Of a DNA stretch of 64,000 nucleotides, positions 1 to 10,400 are shown piece by piece. Origin of the DNA: Microcoleus vaginatus HSN003 (GTDB taxonomy: Bacteria > Cyanobacteriota > Cyanobacteriia > Cyanobacteriales > Microcoleaceae). The notes under the pieces were generated by a model, which had not been told where the DNA came from, searched no databases, and was given only the letters and a program-made list of their open reading frames with translations. Where the stretch lies: assembly GCF_022701255.1 (NCBI RefSeq), contig NZ_CP031705.1, positions 1,439,501-1,503,500 of the forward strand, in the 5' to 3' direction. Position 1 is the first letter of the stretch, and every line of letters begins with the position of its first letter. Made by a program: the position numbers and the translations under genes.

Positions 1-859
1 CATATTCGCCATGGGCTTTACTGCTGTCATTGATGTATTGTTCTATCAATCTGAGGCGGCGAATCAAGTCTTGTAAATAGATGATACCTACAGTATCTTT
101 GCTGCTAGCGCGGATGTGTTCTAACAGATACTCTAAATAAGTAATTTTTGCTTCTTTATTAAGTTGTCCCAGGGTTTCTTTGTCTACCAGTCGGATTAAT
201 TTGTGAAAATCTGAGTCGGGATTTTCAACCATCTCATCAAGACGATGGTTAAGTTCTTGCCTATCGTCGCTATTCTCGGCATTTTCCCTAATGTAGTTTT
301 CCAAACCGTCCTTTAGCTGTTGTTGAAAAATATCGGTGTTTCGCACAGCAATCGTCAACTTATGCAGTTTTAAAGTCGCGTGGCTGCCCGAATCCAGGCG
401 TTGCAAAGTTAGCTTTTCTTTTTCTAAAGAAGTGTGGCGTTTGCCAAAATCGTATTTAAAACCTAACTCTTGACCGCTTCCCCGAAAAGAAGGTGAATTC
501 AAAGGAGTGATTAAGCTAGCGACAAACTTTTCTATAGAATCATTTTGTGGTAATTTAGATTCTAAGTGTTGCCGCAAACACTCTTTAATCTGCCTGACGC
601 GAGCGCCAAAATGATCGTCCACTTCCGCAGGAAAATTAACAGTAGCAGCATCGGCGAAGCGTTCAAAAGAACCCAAGGGTTTCCGTACTTCTAATTTTGC
701 AACCTCAGCAGCAATGGCATCAATATCGACGATCAGACGGCGGCGATCATCTGATATTTTAAATGGATTGTTTCCCTGCAAAACTTCTAAAATCTTGGCC
801 AGCAAATCGCCATAGTCTACGGGGACTAAATCGCTGTCATCCAATCTTAAGATGTTCAC
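1..859 (-). CDS. Unrecognised protein, C-terminus cut by window edge
   Basis: An open reading frame runs off the left edge, so about 286 N-terminal residues are visible. The start chosen is GTG at 859, because a GAAGGGG ribosome-binding site lies 8 bases upstream, just after the stop of the YciI-like gene. The protein is hydrophilic and rich in Glu, Lys, Arg and Leu, with no signal peptide or membrane segment. It starts MNILRLDDSDLVPVDYGDLL, and the later part looks helical and coiled-coil prone (repeated Leu/Ile/Glu/Arg spacing such as LIRRLRLIEQYI). I do not recognise a family or any catalytic motif. It shares a strand with the two small genes upstream of it and follows the first by 13 bases, so co-transcription is likely. 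The function cannot be inferred from the visible part. Confidence 0.7.
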   Translation of the reverse strand, partial: MNILRLDDSDLVPVDYGDLLAKILEVLQGNNPFKISDDRRRLIVDIDAIAAEVAKLEVRKPLGSFERFADAATVNFPAEVDDHFGARVRQIKECLRQHLESKLPQNDSIEKFVASLITPLNSPSFRGSGQELGFKYDFGKRHTSLEKEKLTLQRLDSGSHATLKLHKLTIAVRNTDIFQQQLKDGLENYIRENAENSDDRQELNHRLDEMVENPDSDFHKLIRLVDKETLGQLNKEAKITYLEYLLEHIRASSKDTVGIIYLQDLIRRLRLIEQYINDSSKAHGEY

Positions 860-872
860 CCTGTTAACCCCT

Positions 873-1151
873 TCAAAAAGCTTGAATCCACTCTTTCACA
901 TCGTACTCAGTCCAAACCCCATTTACCCAATAAGGATCGGCTTCCACCAATTGTCGCACCTGCGCCTCATCTTCCGCTTCGTAAATTGCAAAAACTTTTG
1001 TTAAATCTTTGGTTGGCCCGATCGTACTTAATACCCCCGATTCCTTCTGCTTAGCCAATCCTGCTAAATGAGCTTCCCGGAAAGGAGCGCGTTTTTCGAT
1101 GACATCCTCGCAGTAACTTCCCCACATCACATATTTAGTCATATCTGTCAA
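873..1151 (-). CDS. YciI-like (YCII family) protein
   Basis: This 92-residue protein matches the YCII fold, a small ferredoxin-like dimeric domain related to dehydrochlorinases and muconolactone isomerases. Visible features are the start MTDMTKYVMWGSYCEDVIEK, the R-x-AHLAGL helix (around residues 26-32) carrying the conserved His, the I-G-P strand, and the block EADEAQVRQLVEADPYWVNG typical of the C-terminal half. The true substrate is unknown for most family members. It lies 13 bases from both neighbours on the same strand, which suggests a small operon of three genes. The family assignment rests on pattern recognition and is fairly secure. The reaction is not known. Confidence 0.8.
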   Translation of the reverse strand: MTDMTKYVMWGSYCEDVIEKRAPFREAHLAGLAKQKESGVLSTIGPTKDLTKVFAIYEAEDEAQVRQLVEADPYWVNGVWTEYDVKEWIQAF

Positions 1152-1164
1152 CCTCTCGAAAAAT

Positions 1165-1602
1165 CTAAATTTCAGGCTGTCTATCTAAAATCAACCCGAT
1201 CGCCATTGTCATAATATCATCTCGGTTCACCATCTTGGCAATTTCTTCAACATCATAGATTCCTTCAAAAGCCTCTAAAGCCGCCGACTTTAATGCAGAT
1301 TCATAGGCATCCTCTAAAGTTTCGACTAATTCTTCTTCTGTGAGATAAGTGCCTTTCGCTTTATGCCGCTTGTTGGTACGTTGAATTTGTTTAACCGCAT
1401 TAAAGATCGAAGTTTCCCAAGACTTAGTAGTACGGTTTTCAGCAAGTTTTTTGATCAGATGTAATAGCAGAATGATACCATAACTGAAAATTTTGTTAAG
1501 CTTATCGGACTTACTCATTTCTTCTAATTCTGCCACTAACACTAGAGCCTCTGCAACCTTGCCTCGCTGTAGCAACTCCTTTAATTCCATTAATTCTTCC
1601 AT
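1165..1602 (-). CDS. DUF29-like small helical protein
   Basis: This 145-residue soluble, all-helical protein resembles the cyanobacterial DUF29 family. Shared features are a short acidic N-terminal helix, the segment LVAELEEMSKSDK, a helix with LLLHLIKKLAENRTTKSW, then the SWETSIFNAVKQIQ helix and a C-terminal ETLEDAYESAL helix. DUF29 genes are multicopy in filamentous cyanobacteria and often sit beside repeats or toxin-like genes, but no biochemical role is established. It is the first gene of the probable three-gene minus-strand unit. There are no catalytic residues to point to. The family call is moderately sure, the function unknown. Confidence 0.6.
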   Translation of the reverse strand: MEELMELKELLQRGKVAEALVLVAELEEMSKSDKLNKIFSYGIILLLHLIKKLAENRTTKSWETSIFNAVKQIQRTNKRHKAKGTYLTEEELVETLEDAYESALKSAALEAFEGIYDVEEIAKMVNRDDIMTMAIGLILDRQPEI

Positions 1603-1654
1603 CAGGTTTAATATTGCCGCTATTTAATATATTATACTAAACGCCGATGGTTAG

Positions 1655-1695
1655 AAACCGCGCCTACACAAACAAAACCCACCTGCGTGGGTTCA
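1655..1695. repeat. Dispersed hairpin repeat (GAAACCGCGCCTACACAAAC type)
   Basis: The stretch contains a CTACACAAAC core followed by an AACCCAcctgcgTGGGTT hairpin. A diverged copy in opposite orientation is seen near 27566-27603. It separates divergent genes and has no T-run, so it is a repeat rather than a proven terminator. Confidence 0.5.
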
Positions 1696-1762
1696 AGAAG
1701 TTTTCCCTGCCAATGGAAAAAGATTATATTATAATATTACTAAATTCATAGAGGAGCAAGCT

Positions 1763-2335
1763 ATGACTTTATTAGACATTCGTTTATTGACAGTTGAAGA
1801 ATATCACCGAATGGCAGAAATTGGAATTATTGACGAAGATGAACGAGTAGAATTACTGGCGGGACAGATAGTAAAGATGGCAGCAAAAGGAACAGCGCAT
1901 GGTGCAGCGTTGAAACGGACTGTAGAGCTATTACAGAACCTTTTATGGGGTTTGGTATTGCTAAGCATACAAGATCCAGTTCGGTTAAATGATTTCTCGG
2001 AACCGGAACCTGACATTGCTTTACTTGTGCGAGATCCACTTTACTATGAAGACCGCCATCCAACTCCGTCTGAAGTTTATCTCATTATTGAAGTTGCCGA
2101 TACTACGCTGAGAACAGATTTGGGGATTAAAGCGACTATTTATGCTGAGTCTGGAATTGCTGATTATTGGGTTTTGGATGTTAATAATCGGCAACTTCAC
2201 GTATTTCGAGATCCGAATCAAGATGGTTATCAAAGTATAGTAGTTCAGGGAGATGATGCGAGCATTTCTCCTTTGCAGTTTCCCAATATTTCCTTTATGG
2301 TTCGGGATATGTTGCGGCCGTTGGTGACAATTTAA
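1763..2335 (+). CDS. Uma2-family putative nuclease (DUF820)
   Basis: This 190-residue protein is a member of the Uma2/DUF820 family, a PD-(D/E)XK-fold group that is greatly expanded in cyanobacteria. Visible marks are the N-terminal LTVEEYHRMAEIGII, then RVELLAGQIVKM, the strand EPEPDIALLV carrying the core Asp, the segment YLIIEVADTTLRTDLGIKA with Glu as the second acidic residue, and YAESGIADYWVLD. The usual E-x-K/S pattern reads EVADTT here. The start is ATG 1763, with GAGGAG ten bases upstream. Family members are assumed to be DNases, but their biological role is largely unknown. The neighbouring genes are divergent, so it appears monocistronic. Confidence 0.85.
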   Translation: MTLLDIRLLTVEEYHRMAEIGIIDEDERVELLAGQIVKMAAKGTAHGAALKRTVELLQNLLWGLVLLSIQDPVRLNDFSEPEPDIALLVRDPLYYEDRHPTPSEVYLIIEVADTTLRTDLGIKATIYAESGIADYWVLDVNNRQLHVFRDPNQDGYQSIVVQGDDASISPLQFPNISFMVRDMLRPLVTI

Positions 2336-2514
2336 TTAACGTTAAAAATTGAGTTCGGCAGGGGTTGAAACCCGCATCAAAGCTGAATTCCTCGCTATGA
2401 GGACTGAAAAGTTCATTAGTTAGCAATTATGCACTTGAGACGGTTTTATTGCAAGAATTTGAGATGCTTCGCTTTGCTCAAAATGGCAAATTTACCTTGT
2501 AATCCGTAAGTCTT

Positions 2515-2572
2515 GTTAGTCCTCTTAAGAGGACTTTAGCTATCAGCCAGGGAATTCATTCCCTGGCGGTTT
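2515..2572. repeat. Palindromic intergenic repeat
   Basis: Two adjacent palindromes, GTCCTCTTAAGAGGAC and CCAGGGAATtcATTCCCTGG, lie between the convergent ends of the Uma2 gene and pheT. They could act as a transcription barrier, but there is no T-tract. They resemble the repeated palindromes common in Oscillatoriales genomes. Confidence 0.5.
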
Positions 2573-2595
2573 CCATTGGTGAGTAGCGGCCTATT

Positions 2596-5058
2596 TTAGC
2601 TTCTCAAACTAACGCCGAATTTCTCTACTAAAACATCGCGCACTTTTTGTTGTGCCGGTTCGACATCAGTTTCGCTCAAAGTTCGATCGCCCGCGCGGTA
2701 AACTAACCGAAAAGCCAAACTCCGCTGTCCCGCCGGCACGTTGTCGCCTCGATATTCGTCAAACAGTTCCACCGAATCCAGCAAACTACCCGCCGCCTTT
2801 TTCATCGCACTCTGCATATCTACAACCGGAACTTCAACTGGTGCGAAAAATGCAATGTCTCTGTCAGAAGCGGGGAAACTCGAATAACCAGCGAATTTGC
2901 GAGTTAATTCGTTCGATCGCCCTAATTCAGTTAACAGCACCGCCAAATCTAATTGAAACACGTAAACCTGCTCAGGCAAATCCTTTTCTCGCTGCAATTG
3001 CGGGTGCAACTGTCCAAAAACCCCTAAATGTTTTCCGTTTAACGATAACGCAGCCGTGCGGCCAGGATGCAAGCGTGTATTAGAGGAATCACTTTGATAT
3101 TCCACCGACAAACCCAACTCCTGAAACACGCTTTCTAAAACCCCCTTAGCCTCAAACCAACTCAAAGGTCGATCGCGCCCTCCCTGCTGCCATTTCCACA
3201 CAGTCGGATCGCCGCCGATAATCCCCGCAACTGCATCGGCTTCCTTCATTGTGGGGTGGGCATCCTGCCCGCCCTCTTCCTTCCAGAAAATGCGGCCGAC
3301 TTCAAAACCGTTTAGTGCGCCATTTCCCTGTTCCAAATTGTACTGGAAAGCATCAATCAAACCCGACAGCATTTCTGTCCGCAAAGCCGAATACTCCACA
3401 AACAACGGGTTCGCCAGTACAACCTGATTATCTCCCTCAGTTTTCACCAAAGAATAGTGCATCAGTTCCGTCAAACCGGCCGCACGAAAAGCCGATCGCA
3501 CATTCCGAATTGCCGCATATTCTACTGACAAGTAACCGGGTTCCGTTTGGCTGGGCAAAGTATCGCAGAAATTGTCATAACCGTGGAGTCTGGCAACTTC
3601 TTCAATTAAATCAATTTCCCTTTCTAAATCGCGGTAGCGGTAAGGCGGCACAGTCACATTCCAAACCCGCTCTTTTTCCGTCGGAACAACTTCGCATCCC
3701 AAGGCTGTGAGAATATTTTTTACCTCTTCCGGTTCCAGATATTTAGAACCGCCCGTTTCTCCTCTTTTCAACTGTCCCAAAACCAGATTTACTCGATCTA
3801 AACGCAATTCGAGCGATCGCGAAAAACTCAAATCCTCGCCGGAACTCGCCGTTTTCTGCCCCGTCGCAGTGCCTCCAGCCAACTCCAAAATTAGGGCGAC
3901 AGCGCGGTTGCAGGCCGTCGCCAAGGCCGCCTGATTCACCCCCCGCTCGTAGCGGATCGATGCCTCGCTACGCAGGCCTTGAGCGCGCGCAGAACGGCGA
4001 ATCGTTGCCTGGTCAAAAATCGCGGCTTCCAAGACTAAATTTTGCGTTCCTTCGTGAACTTCCGTATCTTCGCCACCCATTACCCCAGCTAAGGCAACTG
4101 GTTTGTCGCTAGCAGTAATTAACAGATTTTGAGCTTGCAAATTGCGGTTTTGTCCGTCCAAAGTTTTGAAGGATTCGCCTGTTTTGGCAAAGCGGACGCC
4201 GATGCTGATATCTTGAGTACCCGTGAAAGATTGTAGGCGATCGCGATCGAAAGCGTGCAGCGGTTGTCCCCATTCCAATAAAATGTAATTAGTTACGTCA
4301 ACCACATTATTAATTGGCCGCACTCCCGCCGCCTGCAACCGCTGCTGCAACCAAGCTGGAGAAGCAGCAATTTTTACACCTTCAATTGCCGTGCCGATGT
4401 AAATCGGGCATCCTTGCGGTTCTGATATTTCTACTGCCAAACCAGGACTTTCTTTGCCCTCAATCGCCACACCATTCGCTTCGGGAATTCTCAAACTCGC
4501 CCCAGTCAGCGCCGCCACTTCCCGCGCCACGCCCACCATGCTCAAAGCATCTGCACGGTTGGCAGTTGCTGTCAAATCTAAAATTACGTCATCTAAACCC
4601 AAAAGCGGGCGAATATCGCTGCCCAATTCGGGATTTTCTAAATCGAAAATGTGAATCCCGGCTGACTCTTTAGATAGTCCCAATTCCGCCAGAGAACAAA
4701 TCATTCCTTCGGAAGGAACGCCCCGCAATTTAGCAGGTTTAATCTTTAAATCAATAGTCGATAAATAAGTGCCAACAACAGCGACAGGCACGTAAATGTC
4801 TGCCCTAGCGTTCGGTGCGCCGCAAACAATATTCAAAGCTTCTGAGGAACCCACATCCACTTGACAAACTCTCAATTTGTCTGCATTCGGATGCTGTTCG
4901 CAGGCAATTATTTTGCCCAAAACTACGCCGCTTGCCCACGGGCGGCGGTCTTCAATTTCTTCCACTTCAAACCCAGCCATTGTCAGGGTTTCGGCTAATT
5001 CTTCCGGGGATATCGCCACATCCACCAATTCCCGGAGCCACTTTAGAGATATACGCAT
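2596..5058 (-). CDS. pheT: Phenylalanyl-tRNA synthetase beta subunit
   Basis: At 820 residues this is the normal size for the bacterial beta chain, which pairs with PheS in an alpha2-beta2 enzyme charging tRNA-Phe. Domains run in order: an N-terminal substrate-recognition segment ([13 protein letters not shown]), an EMAP/OB tRNA-binding domain (about residues 40-150, with [15 protein letters not shown]), the B3/B4 editing domain (about 215-390, with [22 protein letters not shown]), the B5 domain (about 410-500), a class II-like core (about 500-720), and a C-terminal FDX-ACB domain (about 725-818, beginning [14 protein letters not shown]) that binds the tRNA anticodon. The start is ATG 5058. 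pheS is not in the window, so the two subunits are encoded apart, as is usual in cyanobacteria. Confidence 0.97.
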   Translation of the reverse strand: MRISLKWLRELVDVAISPEELAETLTMAGFEVEEIEDRRPWASGVVLGKIIACEQHPNADKLRVCQVDVGSSEALNIVCGAPNARADIYVPVAVVGTYLSTIDLKIKPAKLRGVPSEGMICSLAELGLSKESAGIHIFDLENPELGSDIRPLLGLDDVILDLTATANRADALSMVGVAREVAALTGASLRIPEANGVAIEGKESPGLAVEISEPQGCPIYIGTAIEGVKIAASPAWLQQRLQAAGVRPINNVVDVTNYILLEWGQPLHAFDRDRLQSFTGTQDISIGVRFAKTGESFKTLDGQNRNLQAQNLLITASDKPVALAGVMGGEDTEVHEGTQNLVLEAAIFDQATIRRSARAQGLRSEASIRYERGVNQAALATACNRAVALILELAGGTATGQKTASSGEDLSFSRSLELRLDRVNLVLGQLKRGETGGSKYLEPEEVKNILTALGCEVVPTEKERVWNVTVPPYRYRDLEREIDLIEEVARLHGYDNFCDTLPSQTEPGYLSVEYAAIRNVRSAFRAAGLTELMHYSLVKTEGDNQVVLANPLFVEYSALRTEMLSGLIDAFQYNLEQGNGALNGFEVGRIFWKEEGGQDAHPTMKEADAVAGIIGGDPTVWKWQQGGRDRPLSWFEAKGVLESVFQELGLSVEYQSDSSNTRLHPGRTAALSLNGKHLGVFGQLHPQLQREKDLPEQVYVFQLDLAVLLTELGRSNELTRKFAGYSSFPASDRDIAFFAPVEVPVVDMQSAMKKAAGSLLDSVELFDEYRGDNVPAGQRSLAFRLVYRAGDRTLSETDVEPAQQKVRDVLVEKFGVSLRS

Positions 5059-5065
5059 AATTTAG

Positions 5066-5591
5066 TCAGGAGTTAGTTGTCAGTGCTCGGTAGTTATTAG
5101 TCAAAAGTCCCCGCCGACAGGCTACGACTTTTGAGTCCCAGAATTTATTCGGGAAAGCTTTTAATAGCATACTAATTGAATTTTGTCAAGACTGACATAG
5201 TACACATAAGCCAAAAGGAGGAATATGTCTAAAGGTAGATGTCTAATGGGGGATGAGTAGCATTCTTATTCAGAGAATGAGGTATGCTAGAGACATCTAA
5301 CAACGCAAAAAGCACCTAAGTTTAGAAAGACTTTACACAAAAAAGCACAACTTTAGCAAGTCTTTAAACTATCTTCAAGGATAATCAACCGAAAAAACTC
5401 AGACCAGCGAGATAATCAAAATAGGGAAAAGATATCGGCATAAAAGACTTAGGTGCAATTCCAATTCGCAATCGAAGGCACGACCTGCCGAAAACTGATA
5501 GATTAGTATGTCTACCAGAAGCAGGAACAGGCTATTTGTGCAGTCGAGCGACGCTGACAAGATCAGAACAACATAGGCAAACTCAATCAAT
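5066..5591. other. Intergenic region, 526 bases
   Basis: The region lies between the divergent pheT and the spkB-like gene. No gene of normal size is supported. It holds an 11-codon reading frame at 5225-5260 preceded by a strong AAAGGAGGA ribosome-binding site. Otherwise it is AT-rich, and it presumably carries both promoters. Confidence 0.5.
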
Positions 5592-7223
5592 ATGAGCTAC
5601 TGCGTAAATCCGGGCTGTCCCCATCCTCAAAACCCTGCTGACTCTATTATTCAGTGTCAGACTTGCGGTGCGCGGTTATTGCTGCGCGCTCGCTACCAAG
5701 TCATTGAACCGTTAGGACAAGGAGGTTTTGGAGCTACATTTCTGGCAAAAGACATCTCTTTGCCCGGTCAACCGAGTTGCGTGGTCAAGCAACTGCGACC
5801 CAGTAGTTCGTCGCCGCGAGTTTTAGAGATGGCGCGGGAATTATTCAAGCGAGAGGCGAAAACCCTCGGCCAACTGGGCGACCACCCGCAAGTACCGAGG
5901 CTGCTAGACTATTTTGAAACGGAACAGCAATTTTACTTAGTTCAAGAGTATGTTAAAGGCTCGACTTTGAAACAAGAAGTCAAGCAGTCAGGCCGTTTCA
6001 ACGAATCGGATGTTAAAAAATTTCTATTAGAAATTCTGCCAGTAGTGCAATATATCCACAGCCAAGGAGTAATTCACCGAGACATCAAACCCGCAAATAT
6101 TATTCGCCGAGTTCAAGACAGCCACTTAGTTCTGATTGACTTCGGAGCGGTAAAAGACCAAGTTAGCCAAACAATATTATTAGACCCCGCCGACCAAAGC
6201 GCCAACACGAAATTTTCAGTCGGCACATTTAGTTTTGCCCCCCCGGAACAAATGGCGCTGCGGCCGATATTTGCCAGCGACATCTACGCGGTGGGTATGA
6301 CTTGCTTGTACTTGCTGACAGGAAAATCGCCCAAGGATTTAGATTTTGATGGAGTAACCGGCGAAATTGTTTGGCAGCCCCACGTTCAGGTGAGTGCAAA
6401 TTTTGCGCGGATTCTCGAAAAAATGCTGAAGCCGATGGTTGGGCACCGCTTCCAATCGGCAGCAGATGTCCTCAGAGCTCTCTCGGGCCAATTTGAAGAC
6501 CCAAGTCTTGTCGATGGCTTAGCAACTCAATTCAACGGCTCTTCTCGTACAGTTGAAGAACCGACAATATTTAATGACGAGGGTTCTTCGTGGTCACCGC
6601 CGAGGAGCAAAATTAATCAAGATTTACGATCGAACCACACGCGCGCTGGTAGAACTTCCTTCACCCAATCCGGGAACACGGGGATGCAGCCGAGAGTTTC
6701 CCGAACTCTGGCTGAGTCCGGCAGAACTTTCGGAACCGTTGGACCTTCTAGCGGCAATTTAGCAGCGTCAAAACTATCGAAAGTTGCTCCTAAGTGGGAC
6801 CCCAACAGCGTGCGATCGGCATATTTTAAAGGAAAGCGCGATTTTTCTGACTGCGAACTGTCTGGCCTGCAACTGCAAAAAGCGCAGTTAGCGGGGGGGA
6901 ATTTTTATCAGGCTAGGTTGGTGAAGGCAAATTTGCAAGCAGCGGATTTGTCGGGGGCGAATTTGGGTCACGCGAGGTTAATTCAGGCGAATTTGCGAGA
7001 TGCTAACTTGACTGAGGCTTATTGCAGCACTGCCAATTTTGAAGGGGCGGATTTCCGAGGTGCTGACTTGACGGGGGCTTATTTGACTAAGGCGAATTTG
7101 CGGGGAGCAAATTTGTGCGGGGCGAATCTTACGAACGCTACAGTTTCTGAGGAACAACTGGCAATGGCAAAGACCAATTGGCTTACTGTTAAGCCGGATG
7201 GCAAGCGGAGTTTTGGATTTTAA
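5592..7223 (+). CDS. spkB: Ser/Thr protein kinase with Cys motif and pentapeptide repeats (SpkB-type)
   Basis: This 543-residue Hanks-type kinase has the architecture of cyanobacterial SpkB. It opens with a zinc-ribbon-like N-terminus with Cys4, Cys9, Cys22 and Cys25. The kinase domain (about 35-300) carries the Gly-rich loop LGQGGFGATF, Lys66, Glu88, the catalytic loop HRDIKPAN (162-169) and DFG (183-185), so it should be active. A low-complexity linker follows (about 310-400). The C-terminal part (about 410-520) has pentapeptide repeats of the A(D/N)LxxA type, expected to form a right-handed beta helix. In Synechocystis, SpkB takes part in oxidative-stress signalling; transfer of that role is inference. 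Assignment to SpkB rather than a paralogue rests on domain order and the N-terminal motif. Confidence 0.85.
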   Translation: MSYCVNPGCPHPQNPADSIIQCQTCGARLLLRARYQVIEPLGQGGFGATFLAKDISLPGQPSCVVKQLRPSSSSPRVLEMARELFKREAKTLGQLGDHPQVPRLLDYFETEQQFYLVQEYVKGSTLKQEVKQSGRFNESDVKKFLLEILPVVQYIHSQGVIHRDIKPANIIRRVQDSHLVLIDFGAVKDQVSQTILLDPADQSANTKFSVGTFSFAPPEQMALRPIFASDIYAVGMTCLYLLTGKSPKDLDFDGVTGEIVWQPHVQVSANFARILEKMLKPMVGHRFQSAADVLRALSGQFEDPSLVDGLATQFNGSSRTVEEPTIFNDEGSSWSPPRSKINQDLRSNHTRAGRTSFTQSGNTGMQPRVSRTLAESGRTFGTVGPSSGNLAASKLSKVAPKWDPNSVRSAYFKGKRDFSDCELSGLQLQKAQLAGGNFYQARLVKANLQAADLSGANLGHARLIQANLRDANLTEAYCSTANFEGADFRGADLTGAYLTKANLRGANLCGANLTNATVSEEQLAMAKTNWLTVKPDGKRSFGF

Positions 7224-7279
7224 CAAGTCATTAGTCATTGGTCAGTAGTCATTAGTTAGTGGGTAGCTGCTACGAATAA

Positions 7280-7353
7280 CAACAGTCAACAGTCAACAGT
7301 CAACAGTCAACAGTCAACAGTCAACAGTCAACAGTCAACAGTCAACAGTCAAC
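7280..7353. repeat. CAACAGT heptamer tandem repeat, about 10 copies
   Basis: A nearly perfect tandem array of the heptamer lies between two kinase genes. It belongs to the short tandemly repeated repetitive class known in filamentous cyanobacteria. Shorter arrays of the same unit occur near 13311, 40573, 43664 and 54156. Confidence 0.95.
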
Positions 7354-7454
7354 TTCCCACTCCCCCAGTCAGGTGAGTCGTCAGGAGGAAGTTCGATCGC
7401 CCCAATGCCGCCTAAATTAAAAACTAGGAATGGAGGATTCGATCGCACCTAAAC

Positions 7455-10400
7455 ATGAAACTGCTCAACCGCCGCACTCGAACGCTTCTGTACACCGGCA
7501 TCCTGGCCCTGGCCTACTTTGTTACCGGAAAACTCGCAGTGTCGATGCTGGGACTGGTGCAAGCCGAACCCTCCCCCGTGTGGCCGCCCGCCGGTATTGC
7601 TCTAGCAGCACTGCTACTGCAAGGGCGACGGATGTGGCCGGGAATTGTCCTCGGTTCAGTGCTGTTAAACTCTACCGCCGGTATACCGTCGGCTGTCATT
7701 GTCACATCTGCCTTTAGCGTCGCCCTGCAAGCGCTGGCTGGAGAGGCTTTGCTGACTAGGAGCGGATTTTCTACCAAACTCGATCGATTGCGAGATGTTG
7801 TGGCTTTAGTGGGGGGCGCTGTCATCGGGTCTACTTTCCTAGGCTCTATCCTCGGCAACTTGGGAACGTGCATTTTTGGTTGGGCTCAGTGGAGCAATTT
7901 CTCTCGCAACTGGTGGACTACGTGGCTCGGAGATGGCATGGGAATTTTGATTGTGACGCCCGTGCTGCTGACTTTGAATCACGCCGTTAACAGTTTTAAA
8001 TTTCCACTAAAACTGAGATCTTTCATTCTTCTCAATTACTTGTTTAGGAACAGGCAAGATGCCTGTTCCACAAGAGATGAATTTGATTGTGGAACAGGCA
8101 TCTTGCCTGTTATTGATAAAGGTTTAACAGGTGAGAGAAAATTTCGGATTATTTCGAGTTTAAAAGCATTTTTTAATAGGGAAAATTCCCACTTACCCAT
8201 TAAAAATAATTCCCGCCGATTTTCTGCCACTGAAAACCGCTATCATCTTCTATTTTTAATTATTAATTATTCAGAAATAGCGCTCTGGTTGACTCTCTTG
8301 CTGAGCGTTAGCTGGCTGTTTTTTTGCTCGAAAATACAGGCGGCGATCGCTCAGTATCCGCTGGAGTATCTGCCTTTTCCTCTGATAGTTTGGGCCGCCC
8401 TGCGGTTTCAACCGGCGGGAGCGATTTTTGCTTATTCGATCGTGTCTTACATCGCGATTTGGGGAGCGGTGCAGGGAGGTGGCCCGTTTTTGGCTAAAAG
8501 CGATAATCTCAAACAAGCGGTTTTGTTTTTACAAGCTTTTACCGGTACGATCGCCCTTGTGGCTCTGATGTTGGCGGCCGCCGTAGCAGAACGCCAGCAA
8601 GCGCTGGTGGAGGTGCGCCGCACGGCGGCGGCACTGCGATCGCGGGAAGCTAGTCTGGCGAACGCTCAGCGCATCGCTCAGTTGGGCAATTGGGATTTAA
8701 ATTGCACCGCCGTCGCCGCAACTGAGAACTTTCAGGAATCGTCAGAACACTCTACACCCAACAGCGAACTGCGGTGGTCGGACGAACTTTACCGCCTCTT
8801 GGGTTTTGCTCCGGGAACCGTCAAACCCACACCTGAAGTTTTTTTGCAGGCTGTACATCCAGAAGACCGAGAATTGGTGGCGCGATCGCAGCGCCAAGCT
8901 ATGTTTGAGCGCAAACCCTATTGCATTAACTACCGAATTGTGCTGGCAGACGGCTCCGAACGCACTGTCTGCGAACAGTCGGCCATTCAGTCAGGGGCGA
9001 TCGCCGCCACAGTCCAAGACGTTACCGAACGCCACCGCGCGGAAACCGCTTTGCGGGCGTCCTCCGATCGCGATCGCTTGCTCTCAGAAATCGCCCTGCG
9101 AATTCGTAACTCCCTCGACCTCGAAGAAATTCTCAACACTACTGTTGCCGAAGTCCGGCAATTTTTCAAGGCAGACCGCGCTTTCATCGGTATTGTGGAC
9201 GCGGACGGGGTACATCTTCCTAGCCCGGTGTACGGTAAGGTTGTGGCTGAGTCTGTGGGAAGCCAATGCCGTTCTATTCTCGGGTGGGTGCTCGCTGATG
9301 AGAATCACCTCGAAAACTTGAGAACGTTTTATGCCACCAACCGTGTCCGATCTATCTCCGATACTGCTAGCGTTCAACTCAGCGGTGCAGTTGCCAAAAT
9401 ATACGGCGACTATCAAATTAGAGCGACGTTAAATGTGCCGATCGTCCTAGGGGATGAATTGTTCGGGATCTTGGCCGTCAACCAGTGCTCCGGGCCCCGC
9501 CAGTGGCAGGAATTTGAAATTGATTTGTTAGAAAAACTCGCTACCCAAGTGGCGATCGCTCTTCAGCAAGCCCAACTTTTACAACAGGTAAAAGCTCTCA
9601 ATGCCAACTTGGAATCTCAAGTCGAGGAACGCACCGGCCAACTACAGCAAAAAATGCACGAACTGCAAGAAAGCAACCGCCTGAAAGACCTATTTTTGCA
9701 CGCAGTTTCTCACAATCTCCGCACTCCAGTTATGGGAATGTTAATACTGCTGAAAAATTTGCTCAACAAATCGGCCTCTGATTCTCTACCAGATGTTCCG
9801 GTTTCTCGATCGATTTTGGAGCGCATCGTTCAGGGCAGCGAACACCAGTTGACTATGGTTAATGCCCTGCTCGACGCTCACGCTAGCGAGGTCAAAGGTA
9901 TTGTTATCAATACTGTACCGCTGCACTTACAGTCTTTAACTTCAGCACTTGTTGGCGATTTAGAACCGATACTGGCCAAAAACCAAGCAACTTTAACTCA
10001 GGAAATACCGACGGATTTGCCGAGAGTCTATGGCGACAGCAAACACTTGCAGCGCGTGCTAGAAAATCTACTGACTAATGCTATTAAACACAATCATCCG
10101 GGAGTTAATATCACTTTTAAAGCCGAGGTAATAGAAGTTGAAAAAACGCTAAATTTTGAAGTAAATTCACAGGTTTTAACATCTCAAAATACTCAGCTCG
10201 CCCGCTGTATCGCTAATGGGATATCTACTGCGGGCGATCGTCCTGGGGTGTGCGAAACCACCCATAAAAATCAGGAAACCCTGGCCACATTTAACCTCGA
10301 TGGCAGTTGCAAGCTGCCCCGCTATCAGGGTCAAATTGGCAATATCGGCAGCAAATTGCCCGGAGTCACCGTAAAAATGGTTCGCTGTACTGTAACAGAT

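Noticed and set aside
2652..4673. Open frames antisense to pheT
   Set aside because: They are shadows of a conserved gene with low-complexity translations and no plausible starts.
7280..7353. CRISPR array
   Set aside because: The units are contiguous heptamers with no spacers, and no cas genes are present.
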